Source: Puccinellia tenuiflora
Lineage: Eukaryota > Streptophyta > Magnoliopsida > Poales > Poaceae
NCBI GenBank assembly: GCA_012064385.1
Contig: QRDG01000520.1
Coordinates: 1,181,204-1,245,203 of the forward strand
Direction of reading: 5' to 3'
DNA: 64,000 nt
Made by a program: the position numbers and the translations under genes. The notes below the pieces were generated by a model. It saw only the letters and a list, made by a program, of their open reading frames with translations, ran no database searches and was not told the origin of the DNA. Below, in pieces: positions 44,401-55,700 of this stretch (positions are counted from its first letter, which is position 1; each line of letters opens with the position of its first letter).

Positions 44401-45897
44401 GACAAAGATACAACTGTTGTATGTATTTATGCTTAGTGATGCTTAGCCATGCTTAGTTAAATGTTATATTGTCCGGTGATTTAATTCCATGATGATGATG
44501 ATGTTGATGGAATGGTTCGGATATGGTGGTTATGTTTGGTACTTAATTAATTTGTTAAAAGGCTTGGATGAGTTGCCATCGGGGATGGTGTTTTGCGTCA
44601 TTCTTGTCGCCTAGGCTGAGAGTGCTTTTAGCTAGAACCAAGAACCGAGCGTGCTACCATCGGTGGGGGTATGGGCCCCTTACTAACTAAATAACTTGTA
44701 CGGGTGTATCCAAGGGTCCTCTAGTTTGCGCTTTCCAGTTGCGAGTGTGTTGATGATGACGATGATGATGATGTGATGAGGATGGTGGTGATAGGAGTGG
44801 CGATTGGGCAGGGTGTTGAAATAGGCACTGAACTTGTCCTGTCGTCACGATGACCCTTGGATAGTCTCATGCGAGGTAAAGGTTTAACCGCGCCCGTCCT
44901 GCCGGCTTTCCCCGGAAGAGAGTTAAATGATCAGGCAAGGGGTCGGACGGTACCAATGGATAAAAACAGTGCACCCCTGCAGGGTTTAATCTTTTCGAAA
45001 AGCCGTGTCCGCGGTTATGGACAAACTCTTGGGAAAGGCGGATTAGCTCATAGAGAACCCGAACCTAATTAATAAATTGGCAGCTAGAGGTTGCAATCCA
45101 ACGAGTGATAAAAGGTTCATTTCCTCGAGGGTGATTCGAGGGAGTGCCTTGGTGGAGATGAGATGCTTCTGGTTACAAATGGTTCGTTGAGAACCATAGA
45201 TGAAAGTTTACTCTCTTATCCCTTTTCGGAAAACATTCTGAGTAGACGACGCAATGGGTCCTGAAGTCTTTTAAAAAGGAAAACTAGCTTTATGCAAAAC
45301 CAGCTACTTTATACATCATTAGAGCCTCCGTCAGCATTGGGCCTATATCGCCCTACTAATTCTTGCGAGTACGTCGTACTTAGCCTTGCTTTGTTGATTA
45401 TTATTTGTTTCGAGGAGGACGTCACCGAACTGGAAGGTGGGTTCTTTATTGACATCGACGAGTAGTCTGGGGTTCCTAGGTGGCAGCTTGGGACGTCTCG
45501 GAACAGGCTGGCTGGGATATGTTATTTGTAGGTCTCTTAGGCCATAATTTGGATCTTGTTGTTAGACAACTGTATTTGCTTCCGCTTGATGTAATGATGG
45601 GTCTGTGACCTCTGATTGTGATAATTGCTATCTTTCTCATATATGAGTTGAACTGTGATCTCTTGTGTCGTAGAGTCTGTGATGTGCCAGTTGTTCCGCA
45701 GTCTTGGTCTCTTTACTATACGTGAAAGCGATGTCTGAGCTTATGGAATGATCGAGGTGTTGTGTGCCGATGATCCATTCCGAGCACACCTGCCAATGAG
45801 TTTTGGCCTGGGATTGGTAAACCCAGTAACCCTCGATTGTGTAGCATGACCGGTTACACAACGTTTCACTGTATAGTTCTGGGGTCGGGGCGCTACA
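41430..45897 (+). repeat. 3' LTR of the rearranged gypsy element, ~4.47 kb
   Basis: Starts near TTTTAACAGCCC (probably once TGTAACAGCCC) after the polypurine tract and ends GCGCTACA. It contains a GC-rich block at about 42090-42700 with open frames that look like composition artefacts, and the right arm (43450-44790) of the inverted repeat. Confidence 0.85.
43450..44790 (+). repeat. Right arm of the 1,341-bp inverted repeat
   Basis: In its native place within the 3' LTR. It pairs with 37890-39230; the spacer is about 4.2 kb. Confidence 0.93.
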
Positions 45898-46221
45898 AAA
45901 ATAGAGGCGGGCCTAGGGCCGTGGGCCGGGCCTCTTCCTTAAATCGCACATATGTGAAGCCCAAGCCCGGCCCTACGAATCCTTTGGGCTTAAAATGCAG
46001 GCCCAGGCCCACCCGCGGGCCTCAAAACTCAGGCCCAAGCCCTGAAATTTCGGGCCGGGCCTAGGCGGGCCGACCGGGCCGGGCTTCCCATGGCCAGGAC
46101 TAGATGGAACACTTCCCTATAAAGAGAAAGAAGCTTCCTTTTGAATCAAGCATAAGGTCAAGCTTTGCTCTTGATGTTGCAAAGGCCTCCGAAAAAACTT
46201 GATATTTGGCATTGCGCCTAG
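45898..46221. other. GGGCC-rich fragment of unidentified element
   Basis: From 45900 to about 46090 it is dense in GGCCCGGCC/GGGCCGGGCC motifs, resembling the subterminal repeats of a DNA transposon, then becomes ordinary sequence. No ends or genes were identified. Confidence 0.4.
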
Positions 46222-47106
46222 CTAAAAGGCGTTAAAGAAAAGCGCTTGTTGGGAAGCAACAGAAACACCATTATTAGAAGTGAACTTGCGGACCGAAATT
46301 AAATTTTTGATAAGGACGGGTGCAACTAGAACATCACGTAGAAGAAGAGGTTTGGTGGGGTTGGGAATTTGAGTGTGACCAACACAATAGATAGGAGTGA
46401 AAGAACCATCACCAAGAGTAATGGAAGAATAAGGGGAAGTAGAACACGATGACAACATATTACTCAAAGAAGACATGTGACTAGAAGCACCAGAGTCGAA
46501 GATCCAGTCCATACCTGAGGTTCCTTGGGCAGCAAAGTTGTTCATGGCCTGCAGAAAGGCGGCTTGGTCCCAATGTGGCGTTGATGGCGGCAGCTGAGGT
46601 GGTGCAGGTGATGACGGAGGCATGAGTGCAGGGGCATGCATCTGGTATGGCGAGTAGGGAACACCGCCTTCAGAGAAGGCGCCATGTGGGTAGAAGGCCG
46701 GTGCAGCATGGTAGGCTTGCGTTGGAGGACGCGATCCAAGGAGTCCACGCGAGCCAGTGTGAGGGCGCATCCCCGGCATCCAGGAGCCGGAGTAAGCAGG
46801 CGGAGCGCCAACTGGTGAAGGAGGGGCCCAGAGCATGGGCCAGGCCTGCACCATCCCGGTCCATGGGTCGTGCGCCGGACGACAGGGAGGTGGCGCAGTG
46901 GGAGGCGCAGGAGCGGCAGGCGGCGTAGGGGCGCTGGTCGGAGCAGGTGCAGCAGGTGTCGATGGAGTAGATCGTGGAGGCCGGTATATGGGGTTTTTGC
47001 CTTTGTAGTTCGGGCTGGGACGCCATACTGGAGGGATCATGGGTGACGCGGGCGGCGGGGCAGCAGCCGGGGCTGAGGTCGGTGGGCGTGGAGCGGCGAC
47101 GAAGAC
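46222..47106 (-). pseudogene. Copia gag C-terminus and protease (truncated)
   Basis: Continues the gag frame after a TAG at 47107-47109. A long Pro/Ala/Tyr-rich linker is followed by the protease box WIFDSGASSHMSS and the start of the pre-integrase region (LLLRDVLVAPVLIKNLISV). It ends at a stop at 46222-46224, where homology to a Copia Pol stops. Confidence 0.85.
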
Positions 47107-47868
47107 CTAGGGCCGAGCATCCTTGTGGGACTGGGCGAGATCAGCCCACTGCAGCAGCAATCGGACCTCAGCAAAAGACGGTGGTGGCCGCATCATTGGA
47201 ATAAAGGACGCCTGCTTCTCGAAGCGTTCGCCGAGACCGACCAAGAGTACGTTGATGAGCTGCCGATCATCCACGGGATCACCGAGTTTGCAGAGTTCGT
47301 CAGCGATGGACTTGAGGCGCTGGCAATACACGCCGACGGGGGAGTCGCCTTGTACGGTGTTACGGAGCTCAGTGTTGAGGCTGTTGACGCCGGCGTCGAC
47401 ATTGTCTTGGAAGAGTTGATGAAGGGCCGTCCACAGATCGGCGGCGGCGGCAGCATCACGGAACACCAGGTTGAAGATCTCGGTGGACACCCTTGTATAA
47501 ATCCATTGGATGATGGCGAGGTCATCCTTGACCCATTGCCGATCCGCGGGGCGAGGAACCGAGCCGGCGGCAACGTGGTCACGCAGATTGCAGCGGCCAA
47601 GGTGAACTTCAAATAGATGGCGCCAATGATAGTAATTGTGAGAGGCTAGGTCAAGGGTGACCGGGATAAAAGGCGAGACATCGGCTATGGTGTTGGTGAA
47701 GGAGATTGGAGCAGCCATGAGGGTATTAGGAGGAGGATTTGGTGTGGTAGCAAGGGATAGGGTGGAGGAGGAGGATGCCGCGGCAGCGGCGGCTTTGGCG
47801 ACGAGAGCAGCCCGGCGGTCAAAGTAGCCAGGCAGCGGGGGCGGTGGTGGGGTGGGCGGCGGAGCCAT
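47107..47868 (-). pseudogene. Copia Gag, ends at in-frame TAG
   Basis: ATG at 47868; 253 residues. A Pro-rich and Ala/Ser-rich start is followed by the Copia Gag core: LASHNYYHWRHLFEVHLGR, VFRDAAAAADLWTALHQLF, GVYCQRLKSIADELCKLG and LLVGLGERFEKQ. The TAG at 47107-47109 (after DARP) sits in a frame that remains open on both sides, so it is a nonsense mutation in a Gag-Pol polyprotein. Confidence 0.88.
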
Positions 47869-47880
47869 GCCTTAGGATCG

Positions 47881-47894
47881 GATATCTGATACCA
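47881..47894 (-). promoter_or_regulatory. Copia primer-binding site
   Basis: The minus strand reads TGGTATCAGATATC directly after the LTR; the first ten bases match the initiator tRNA-Met 3' end. Confidence 0.85.
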
Positions 47895-48052
47895 TGAAAT
47901 ATTGAGATAAAACTTGTATTGATAGATTGATACGGCCGGACTACATGGGTATATATATTAAAAAACACAACCGACTTATGCTAGAACCTTCCTTGGACTA
48001 CAAGTCTAATAGAATTACAACTCGTATTGGACTCCAACAATATAATCTAACA
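47895..48052 (-). repeat. Copia 5' LTR, 158 bp
   Basis: Minus strand TGTTAGATTATATTG...CAATATTTCA, bounded by the primer-binding site. Very short for a plant LTR. Confidence 0.8.
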
Positions 48053-49535
48053 AACAATGGTGGGGGGGAGAGGGGAAAACGTGCTGGAAGAAGCTCTTAA
48101 CCCTTTGGGGAAGAAGGGGGGCCTTTTATAGGTCCCCACGAAAAAGAGCCGTTGCAAACTGCTTACACCGGAGACTCAGGTCTACCCAGACCGGAGACTC
48201 CGGTCTACCCAGGCCGGAGACTCCGGTGCAACTCTGGACCAGGGACTAGTACCGCGCCACGTTTTGGACGAAAAATAAACTGCGCAGACCGGAGACTCCG
48301 TCCTAGGGCCAAAGACTCCGGCCTACAGAAAAACTGCAGAAACATCAACACGAAAACGAAGATATCTTTATCATCTGAACTCCGTTTTCGATGTTCTTGG
48401 GCTCGTTGGAATCACAATGAAAAGCTCTACAAGAATATACAGAGAAAAATCATAGTCCAACAAGGGAGAATAAAACCAAATGTAGAAAGGTAAAACCTTT
48501 GTATAAAGATCAACCGGTAAATCCTCCAACATAAAGAACCCAACAAGTTTTTCATCCGGACTCCGTTTTCTATGATCTTAGGCTTGTTTCGAAGATAATC
48601 ACAAGCCCTACAATATCATGCATATACACATCATAGTCCATCATGTGAGGGGGAAACAACAAGAAGAGAGTTTGACCTCTCTTAGAAGAGACAAACCGGT
48701 AAAACCTCCAACATCAAAAACGCAAGAAGATATTCATGAAATCCTTTTTTATGAACTAGAGCTTGGTATGAAGATGACACAAGCTCTAAATCCTCACACG
48801 GATAAAATCCAAATAACAACCAAGAAAGATGATATGCCAAGAATGCAAAGGTTTTAGCTCTCCACAAAGATGCGATCAAGTTACTCACTTGAGAGCCCCT
48901 CTTGATAGTACGACATCTATCCTATAACCCGGTCTCTCAACTAACAACATGAGGCCGGTAAAGTAGAAAACCTATCAAGATCATACCTTTGCCTTGAGCA
49001 TAATCCACTTGAGCCTGATGTTGATGATTTTAGCCTTCTCAAGTTGGACCACCTTTCTTGATTGCGCTCCGCTTGGTGAAGACACACATATTGCTCCCCC
49101 ATACACCAATATGGGAGAGGCACTCTTCGTCAAATCTTCACTTGGCCATTAACGATGACGATCACCATGTGACGCCATCCTCCATGAGCTACAAAGGATC
49201 TTCCTCTTGATTCATGCTCATGGAGAAATACCTAACCCCTAATAGAGATACCGAGCACATAGATCATGGGTTAGTTCACAAGGCTATATTGGACAATTGC
49301 CTACCATACCATGAGATCATACGATCCATCATGGTACATCACTAGGCTTGTGTGTTGATCAACTCGCACTTAGCCTTGATCAACATATAAACTCTTCCCT
49401 TAGCCTTGACTCCAACATATGGAGATCAACCATTGCTTATGGACATAACCTACAAGTATAGCTCAATACACACATTAGTCCATAGAGATTGTCATTAATT
49501 ACCAAAACCACACATGGGGGCAACCATGCTCTTTC
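48053..49535 (-). repeat. LTR-like sequence, inverted copy 1
   Basis: Read on the minus strand it begins TGAAAGAGCATGGTTGCC at 49535 and is diverged but collinear with 50644-52130 on the plus strand. A TATA box (CTATAAAAGG, minus, 48122-48131) sits downstream of the dyad-motif array at 48167-48323. The minus strand before its start (AAAATGCGGGAGAT) looks like a polypurine tract. The end is cut by the Copia element. Confidence 0.75.
48167..48323 (-). repeat. Array of dyad-symmetric CCGGAGACTCCGG motifs
   Basis: Five exact or one-to-two-mismatch copies of CCGGAGACTCCGG, irregularly spaced, 35-200 bp upstream (in LTR sense) of the TATA box at 48122-48131. Confidence 0.85.
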
Positions 49536-50643
49536 AATCTCCCGCATTTTGGTAATTGATGACAATCCCTTTTAAGAGGGTTTATATAATGAATAAAGCA
49601 ACCTTGCAAGACAAGCAAGCAAGGGTGCAAGAGCATTAAAGGGAAATGCTTAAGAACCAAACAAAATCATAAACCAAATTTCCTTAAACCGTCTAAACTT
49701 CTCCTCCATTGGCATCGATTGCCGAAATGGGAAAAAAATTAGAAGGCCAATATAATATGGAGTTCTTAAAAAAGGTGTGCATTTCTCAAGATATGAGTGA
49801 AATCAAATGCACATATCCAATGATGAATAGTTAGAGGAAATCAAACTATATTGAGGATCCAAAGATTGCAAATAAGATGAAGTCATTCTAAACGTCTCCA
49901 CAAAGGAGAAAAGAAATCAAGAAGATCCAAACCGAAAGTTCTAAATAAATAATGGAGAAGCTCCCCAATGTTCATGCATTATTGAGGAGTGCACAAATAT
50001 GGAATCCTCACTCCACCAAAATCATCTAGAACAAGCAACAAGTGTAAGAGTGCATAAAAACTAAAACTAAACGTAGCACTTGCACCAAAAATAAGGTTGA
50101 GCCAAGAAGATACCAATTTAAACGACTCAACATAAGATAGGCTCAACCGAGATACAAAGATGATCTTTAAAAATAAGAGATGTTTGCAAGCTCAAGGATA
50201 CCAATTGGAAAATGAAGCCAATTGAAAAAGGCAAAAGCTTGTGAGAGCACCTAGCCAGTAAGAATCAACATACTCACCAAGGTAAGCATGAGGACAAAGA
50301 TCTTCAACAAATACATGAGTGTGCAAAGATGCAAATAAAATTAAGAAAGGCACTAATGATACAAATTTGGAGCCACCAAAGAATTATAGATAAAAATCAA
50401 GGTAGCTCGAAAGAAATGGGATACCAACACAAAGGTGACCTCTCACATATACATAAGTTTCTAAGTAGACAAATCGTTAAAGATATACATCCACAAAGAA
50501 ACATGTACACACGAAATGGTTCGTGAAGGAGAGAACAAGGTTCCAAAAAGGAAGTCATAAATATACAAAAGAGATTATTGCTTAAAAGCATAGCACATAG
50601 CTCAAATTTATCTCATTGTATATAAATTAACTTCAAACACATT
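49536..50643. other. Interior between two inverted LTR-like sequences
   Basis: 1.1 kb of A-rich, purine-rich sequence on the plus strand with no coding frame longer than about 65 codons. It could be the interior of a non-coding (LARD/TRIM-like) retroelement. Confidence 0.45.
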
Positions 50644-51736
50644 GAAAGAGCATGGTTGCCCCCATGTGTGGTTTTGGTAATTAATGATAATCTCTATGGA
50701 CTAATGTTTGTATTGAGATATTCTTGTAGGTGTGTCCATAAGCTTTTCTTGATCTCCATATGTTGGAATCAAGGCTAAGGGAAGAAGAAGATTATATGTT
50801 GATCAAGGCTAAGTGCAAGTTGATCAACACACAAGGCTAGTAAATTATCATGAGGGATCATGTGATCTCATGGTATGGTAAGGAATTATCAATATAGCTT
50901 TGTAAACTAACCCATGATCGATATGCTTGGTATTTCTATGAGGGGTTAGGTGTCTTGTCATGAGCTTGCATCAAAAGGAAGATCCCGTGTAGCTCATGAA
51001 GGACGGTGTCAAGTGGTGTGGTGCAAGTTCAAGATGATCCACAAGAAGATATCATATGCTTGGAGCTTGCCATCCACTTGAAGATAAAGGCCAAGTGAAG
51101 TTATGCCGAAGAAGAAGTTATCCCATATTGGTGTATGGGGAGCAACATATGACTCTTGACCAAGCAAAGTGCAATCAAGAAAGGTGGTCCATCTTGAGAA
51201 GATGAAGATCGTCATCGTCGTCCTTAACTGGATTATGCGCAAGGCAAAGGTATGATCTTGATAGGGTTTCTACTTTACCGGTCTCATGATGTTAGTTGAG
51301 AGGCCAGTTTATAGGATAGATAGCCATACTATCAAGAGGGGCTCTCGACCGAGTATCTTGATCGTATTGTTCGTGGAGAGCTCAAACCTTTGCATCCTTG
51401 CAATCATCTTTATTGGTTCTTATTTGGATCTTATCATGGTGTGCTCTTGGTTCTTGTCGTGCTCGTCATGACAAGACCAAGTTCACCAAAAACGGATTTC
51501 ATATGAATATCCTATTGCGTTTTTGGTTTTGGAGATTTATCGATTCGTCTTTTATTGAGAGGTTTTACCTTTCCCAATTTGGTTTTATCCTCGCTTGTTG
51601 GACTATGATGTTTATCTGTATATTCTTGTAGAGCTCGTCGTTACGATCGTAACGAGCCCAAGATCATCAAAAACGGAGTCTGCATGCAAAAGATATGCCT
51701 GTTTTCGTTTTGCACTTTCTGCAGTTTTTCAGTGGG

Positions 51737-51902
51737 GCGGAAGTTCCGGCCCGGAGGACGGAAATTCCGGCCCCCGGAAGTTCCGGCCCATGCACCGGAA
51801 GTTCCGGCCCATGTTTTTCTTCCGAGGATTTTGGCTAAGTCGTTTTGGCGATTCTCTCTAGAGGGGGTCCGGAAATTCCAGGGTTAACCCCGGAAGTTCC
51901 GG
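51737..51902 (+). repeat. Array of dyad-symmetric CCGGAAGTTCCGG motifs
   Basis: Six copies of CCGGAA(G/A)TTCCGG, four of them in a tight cluster at 51737-51812 and two at 51869-51902. The core differs from the motif in copy 1 (AAGTT versus AGACT), but the palindromic symmetry and CCGG ends are kept. Confidence 0.9.
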
Positions 51903-51947
51903 CCCGCGCAGGAAAAACTGCACATAACGGTTGGATTTGGTGGGGAC

Positions 51948-51957
51948 CTATTTAAGG
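51948..51957 (+). promoter_or_regulatory. TATA box of LTR-like copy 2
   Basis: CTATTTAAGG about 45 bp downstream of the dyad-motif array, aligned with CTATAAAAGG of copy 1. Confidence 0.6.
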
Positions 51958-52273
51958 GGTATTCTTCCCCAATGGTTCCCAAGTTTTGGAGCTTCTCTCA
52001 CTGCTCCATTGTTGACCTCCAAAGCTTTTATTTCTCTCAATCCCTCCAATGATTCTTGCCCAAATTTAGGGATTCAAGAGATGAGATCTAGATCTACAAC
52101 TCCATCAATCACTTTCTCCTCTTTGTGAGGCACTAGTAGAAAAAGGGTCTTTCGGAAGGAGGCCAAAAGCCATTAGTCCCGGTTCGGCAACAAACCGGGA
52201 TCAATGCCCGGCATTGGTCCCGGTTCAATCTGCTAGGGCACCGTGAGGCATTGGTCCCAGTTCGGTTTGGGTC

Positions 52274-52357
52274 ATTCGTCCCGGTTCGTGCTACGAACCG
52301 GGACTAAAGCTCTGCGGCGAGCTTTAGTCCCGGTTCGTAGCACGAACCGGGACGAAT
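52274..52357. repeat. Perfect 39-bp-arm hairpin in CACTA 2 subterminal region
   Basis: Arms 52274-52312 and 52319-52357 are exact reverse complements around the loop TGCGGC. Each arm itself contains the smaller palindrome CCGGTTCGTGCTACGAACCGG or its mirror. Confidence 0.95.
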
Positions 52358-52371
52358 GCCCCTCCCCTGCC

Positions 52372-52378
52372 TATATAT
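52372..52378 (+). promoter_or_regulatory. TATA box of the CACTA 2 transposase gene
   Basis: TATATAT about 60 bp upstream of a predicted 5'-UTR intron (donor GTGAGT at 52437, acceptor ending 52706). The acceptor directly precedes the transposase ATG. Confidence 0.6.
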
Positions 52379-52706
52379 GCACCCAACCAGCCAGCTTTTT
52401 CTCCTTTCTTTTTTTTCTTGCTAGGAGGTGTGAGAGGTGAGTGCTAGTTTGTTTTCTTTTGCGATGCACTAGAGGTGTTCGATGAAATGTCCGAACCACA
52501 CTTACGTTCACAAAAAATGATATGAGGTGCCCGAGCCACACTTAAACTTTCTCCTCTCTCTTTCCTCCGATCGATCGAGGTTAGCAACCTTGTCTTTTTC
52601 ATCTGTAATTGATACAAATATTGCATGTGTCGATGTACGGTAGTCATTTCACTATTCAAAATGTTATTCTAATGGTACTTAATAAACCTAATTATATGAT
52701 GTGCAG

Positions 52707-55700
52707 ATGGATGAACGGCAGCGATGGATGTACGGCGATCGACGCAATCCCGATTTTATTGCAGGCCTGCATAAATTTCTCGTTGTGGCTGATGCAAACA
52801 AAGAGAATGGTTTTATGCCTTGTCCATGTGTGGACTGTCGGAATGTCAAGGAGCACTCTTCCTCGAGAACCCTTCAAGGCCACCTGCTTCAGAGAGGTTT
52901 CATGCCCAGCTATAATTGTTGGACCAAGCATGGAGAAAGAGGGGTTATGATGGAAGACAATGGAGAAGAAGAGGATGATGACAACTATCCTATGTTCCCT
53001 GAAGAATACGGTGATACTGCCATGGAAGACAATGAAGAAGAAGGAGGTGAAGAACAACGGGCATCAGATGAGCCCGCTGATGGTCTTGGTCGGGTCATTT
53101 CTAATGCAAAACGAGAATGCGATACAGAAAAGGAAAAGTTGAAGTTGGAGGCCATGCTAGAGGATCACAAAAAGTTGTTGTACCCAAATTGCGAAGATGG
53201 CAGCACAAAGCTCGGTACCACACTGGAATTGCTGAAATGGAAGGCAGAGACGGTTTTATCCGACAAGGGATTTGAGAAGTTACTGAAAATAATGAAGCCG
53301 AAGATTCCAAAGGATAACGAATTGCCCGAGACTACGTACGAAGCAAAGAAGGCTATCTGCCCTCTAGGATTAGATGTGCAAAAGATACATGCATGCCCTA
53401 ATGACTGCATCCTCTACCGCGGTGAGGAGTATGAGAATTTGGATGCATGCCCGGTATGCACTGCACTGCGGTACAAGATCAGACAAGATGACCTTGGTGA
53501 TGTTGAGGGCGATGACGAGCCCCCCAGGAAGAGGGTTCCTGCTAAGGTTATGTGGTATGCTCCTATAATACCACGGTTGAAACGTCTGTTCAGAAACAAA
53601 GAGCATGCCAGGTTGTTGCGATGGCACAAAGAAGAGCGTAAGAAAGACGGGAAGTTGAGACACCCCGCCGATGGGTCGAAGTGGAGAAAAATCGAGAGAG
53701 AGTTCTCGGACTTTGCAGGTGACGCAAGGAACTTATGGTTTGGTCTAAGTACAGAAGGCATGAATCCTTTTGGGGAGCAGAGCTGCAGTCACAGCACCTG
53801 GCCCGTGACTCTATGTATCTACAACCTTCCTCCTTGGTTGTGCATAAAGCGGAAGTTCATTATGATGCCAGTGCTCATCCAAGGCCCGAAGCAACCCGGC
53901 AACGACATTGATGTGTACCTAAGGACATTAGTTGATGAACTTTTACAGTTGTGGGACAAACCAGGTGTACGTGTGTGGGATGAGCACAAACAGCTGGAAT
54001 TTGACCTACGAGCGTTGCTGTTCGTAACCATCAATGATTGGCCTGCTCTTAGTAACATTTCAGGACAGTCAAACAAGGGATACAACGCATGCACGCACTG
54101 TTTAGATAAGACTAAAGGTACATATTTGGAAAAATATAAAAATGTTGTGTACCTGGGGTGTCGTCAATTTCTTCCAAGCAATCATCCCGTAAGAAAGAAA
54201 GACAAGCATTTAAAAGGTGAGGCAGATCACCGGAAGAAGCCTAACCTCCCTGATGGTAATGCTATATTTGGTATGGTCAAGGACATAGAAGTAATCTTTG
54301 GAAAGGGTCCTGGCGGTCAATCTGTTCCGAAAGACGTCGCTACCGGCCACGCGCCCATGTGGAATAAGAAATCTATTTTCTGGGAGCTACCCTATTGGAA
54401 AGTCCTAGAGGTCCGGTCTTCAATCGACATGATGCACGTGACGAAGAATCTTTGCGTGAACCTGCTAGGCTTCCTGGGCGTGTATGGAAAGACAAAAGAT
54501 ACACCAGAAGCACGGGAGGACCAGCAACGTATGAAAGACCCATACAACAAGCACACGAATAAAGGGCGTCAAAGCAGCTACGCTCTTACCAAAGCAGAGA
54601 AGGAAATCTTTTTTTGAATGCCTGAGCAGTATCAAGGTCCCAGCTGGCTTCTCATCAAATATAAAGGGAATAATAAATATGATAGATAAAAAATTCCAAA
54701 ACCTGAAGTCTCATGATTGCCACGTGATTACGATGCAGTTGCTTCAGGTTGCATTGAGGGGGCTTCTACTGGAAAATGTTCGAGTACCCATTTATGTGCA
54801 TTCCTCAATGCAATATCTTAGAAGGTAATCGATCAAGAAAGTCTACCAAGGTTACAAAGGGATGTGGTCCAATGTCTTGTTAGTTTTGAGTTGGTGTTCC
54901 CCCCATCTTTCTTCAATATTATGACGCATTTCCCGGTTCACCTAGTCGACGAGATTGCCATTCTCGGTCCTGTATTTCTACACAATATGTTCCCCTTTGA
55001 GAGGTTCATGGGAGTCTTAAAGAAATATGTTCATAACCGTGCTAGGCCAGAAGGAAGCATCTCCAAGGGCTATGGAACAGAGGAGCTCATTGAGTTCTGT
55101 GTTGACTTTATTCCTGGCCTTAAACCGATTGGTGTTCCTGAATCGCGGCATGAGGGGAGACTTAGTGGAAAAGGCACGCTAGGAAAGAAAGCAATGATAT
55201 GTAGGGACGGGCATTATTTCACTCAAGCACACTACACAGTTCTACAAAGTTCCACTTTCATGGCGCCGTATATTGAGGTACACAAGAATAGTGTATGCTC
55301 AAAAAACCCGGGGAAGCCTGACTCCTGGATTAAAGAAAAACATATGGAGACTTTCGGCAGTTGGTTGCGATTACATCTCATGAATAACACCACTGTTGGA
55401 GATCAGCTCTACTTGTTGGTCACGTCACCATCTTCGACTGTATTGAATTTCCAAGGGTACGAGATAAATGGGAATACATTTTACACGATCGCCCAAGATA
55501 AAAAGAGTACCAACCAAAATAGTGGTGTCCGCTTTGATGCAATAGACAAGAATGGGCAAAAGGACACATACTATGGTTACATAGAGGAGATATGGGAACT
55601 TGACTATGGACCTACTTTTAAGGTCTCTTTGTTTCGGTGCAGTTGGGTCAACATGAATGGAGAAGGGGTAAAGGTAGACCAGATGTACGGAATGACAACA

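Larger units (their letters stand above)
37890..45897 (+). mobile_element. Rearranged gypsy element with long LTR (Tekay/Del-like)
   Basis: The 3' LTR is 41430-45897 and a 5' LTR remnant is 39231-39348. Both end ...GGGGTCGGGGCGCTACA. The 5' remnant is followed by an initiator-tRNA-Met primer-binding site. A polypurine tract precedes the 3' LTR. The interior is only ~2.1 kb, so most gag-pol is missing or unrecognisable. Upstream of 39231 the expected LTR is replaced by an inverted piece of LTR (37890-39230). Confidence 0.85.
46222..48052 (-). mobile_element. Truncated Copia retrotransposon with short LTR
   Basis: The minus-strand order is a 158-bp 5' LTR (47895-48052), a Met-tRNA primer-binding site, Gag, and the start of Pol with an aspartic protease. 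The element is cut off at about 46222, before integrase. No 3' LTR copy was found to the left. Confidence 0.88.
50644..52130 (+). repeat. LTR-like sequence, inverted copy 2
   Basis: Begins TGAAAGAGCATGGTTGCC and runs to the CACTA terminus at 52131. It shares with copy 1 the order of blocks (for example GGTTTTGGTAATTAATGA, CATGGTATGGTA, CTACTTTACCGG, GGACTATGATG). It contains its own dyad-motif array and TATA box. Confidence 0.75.

Noticed and set aside
46626..47616. Plus-strand frames across the Copia gag-protease region
   Set aside because: Shadows of the minus-strand polyprotein, which carries recognisable Gag and protease motifs.
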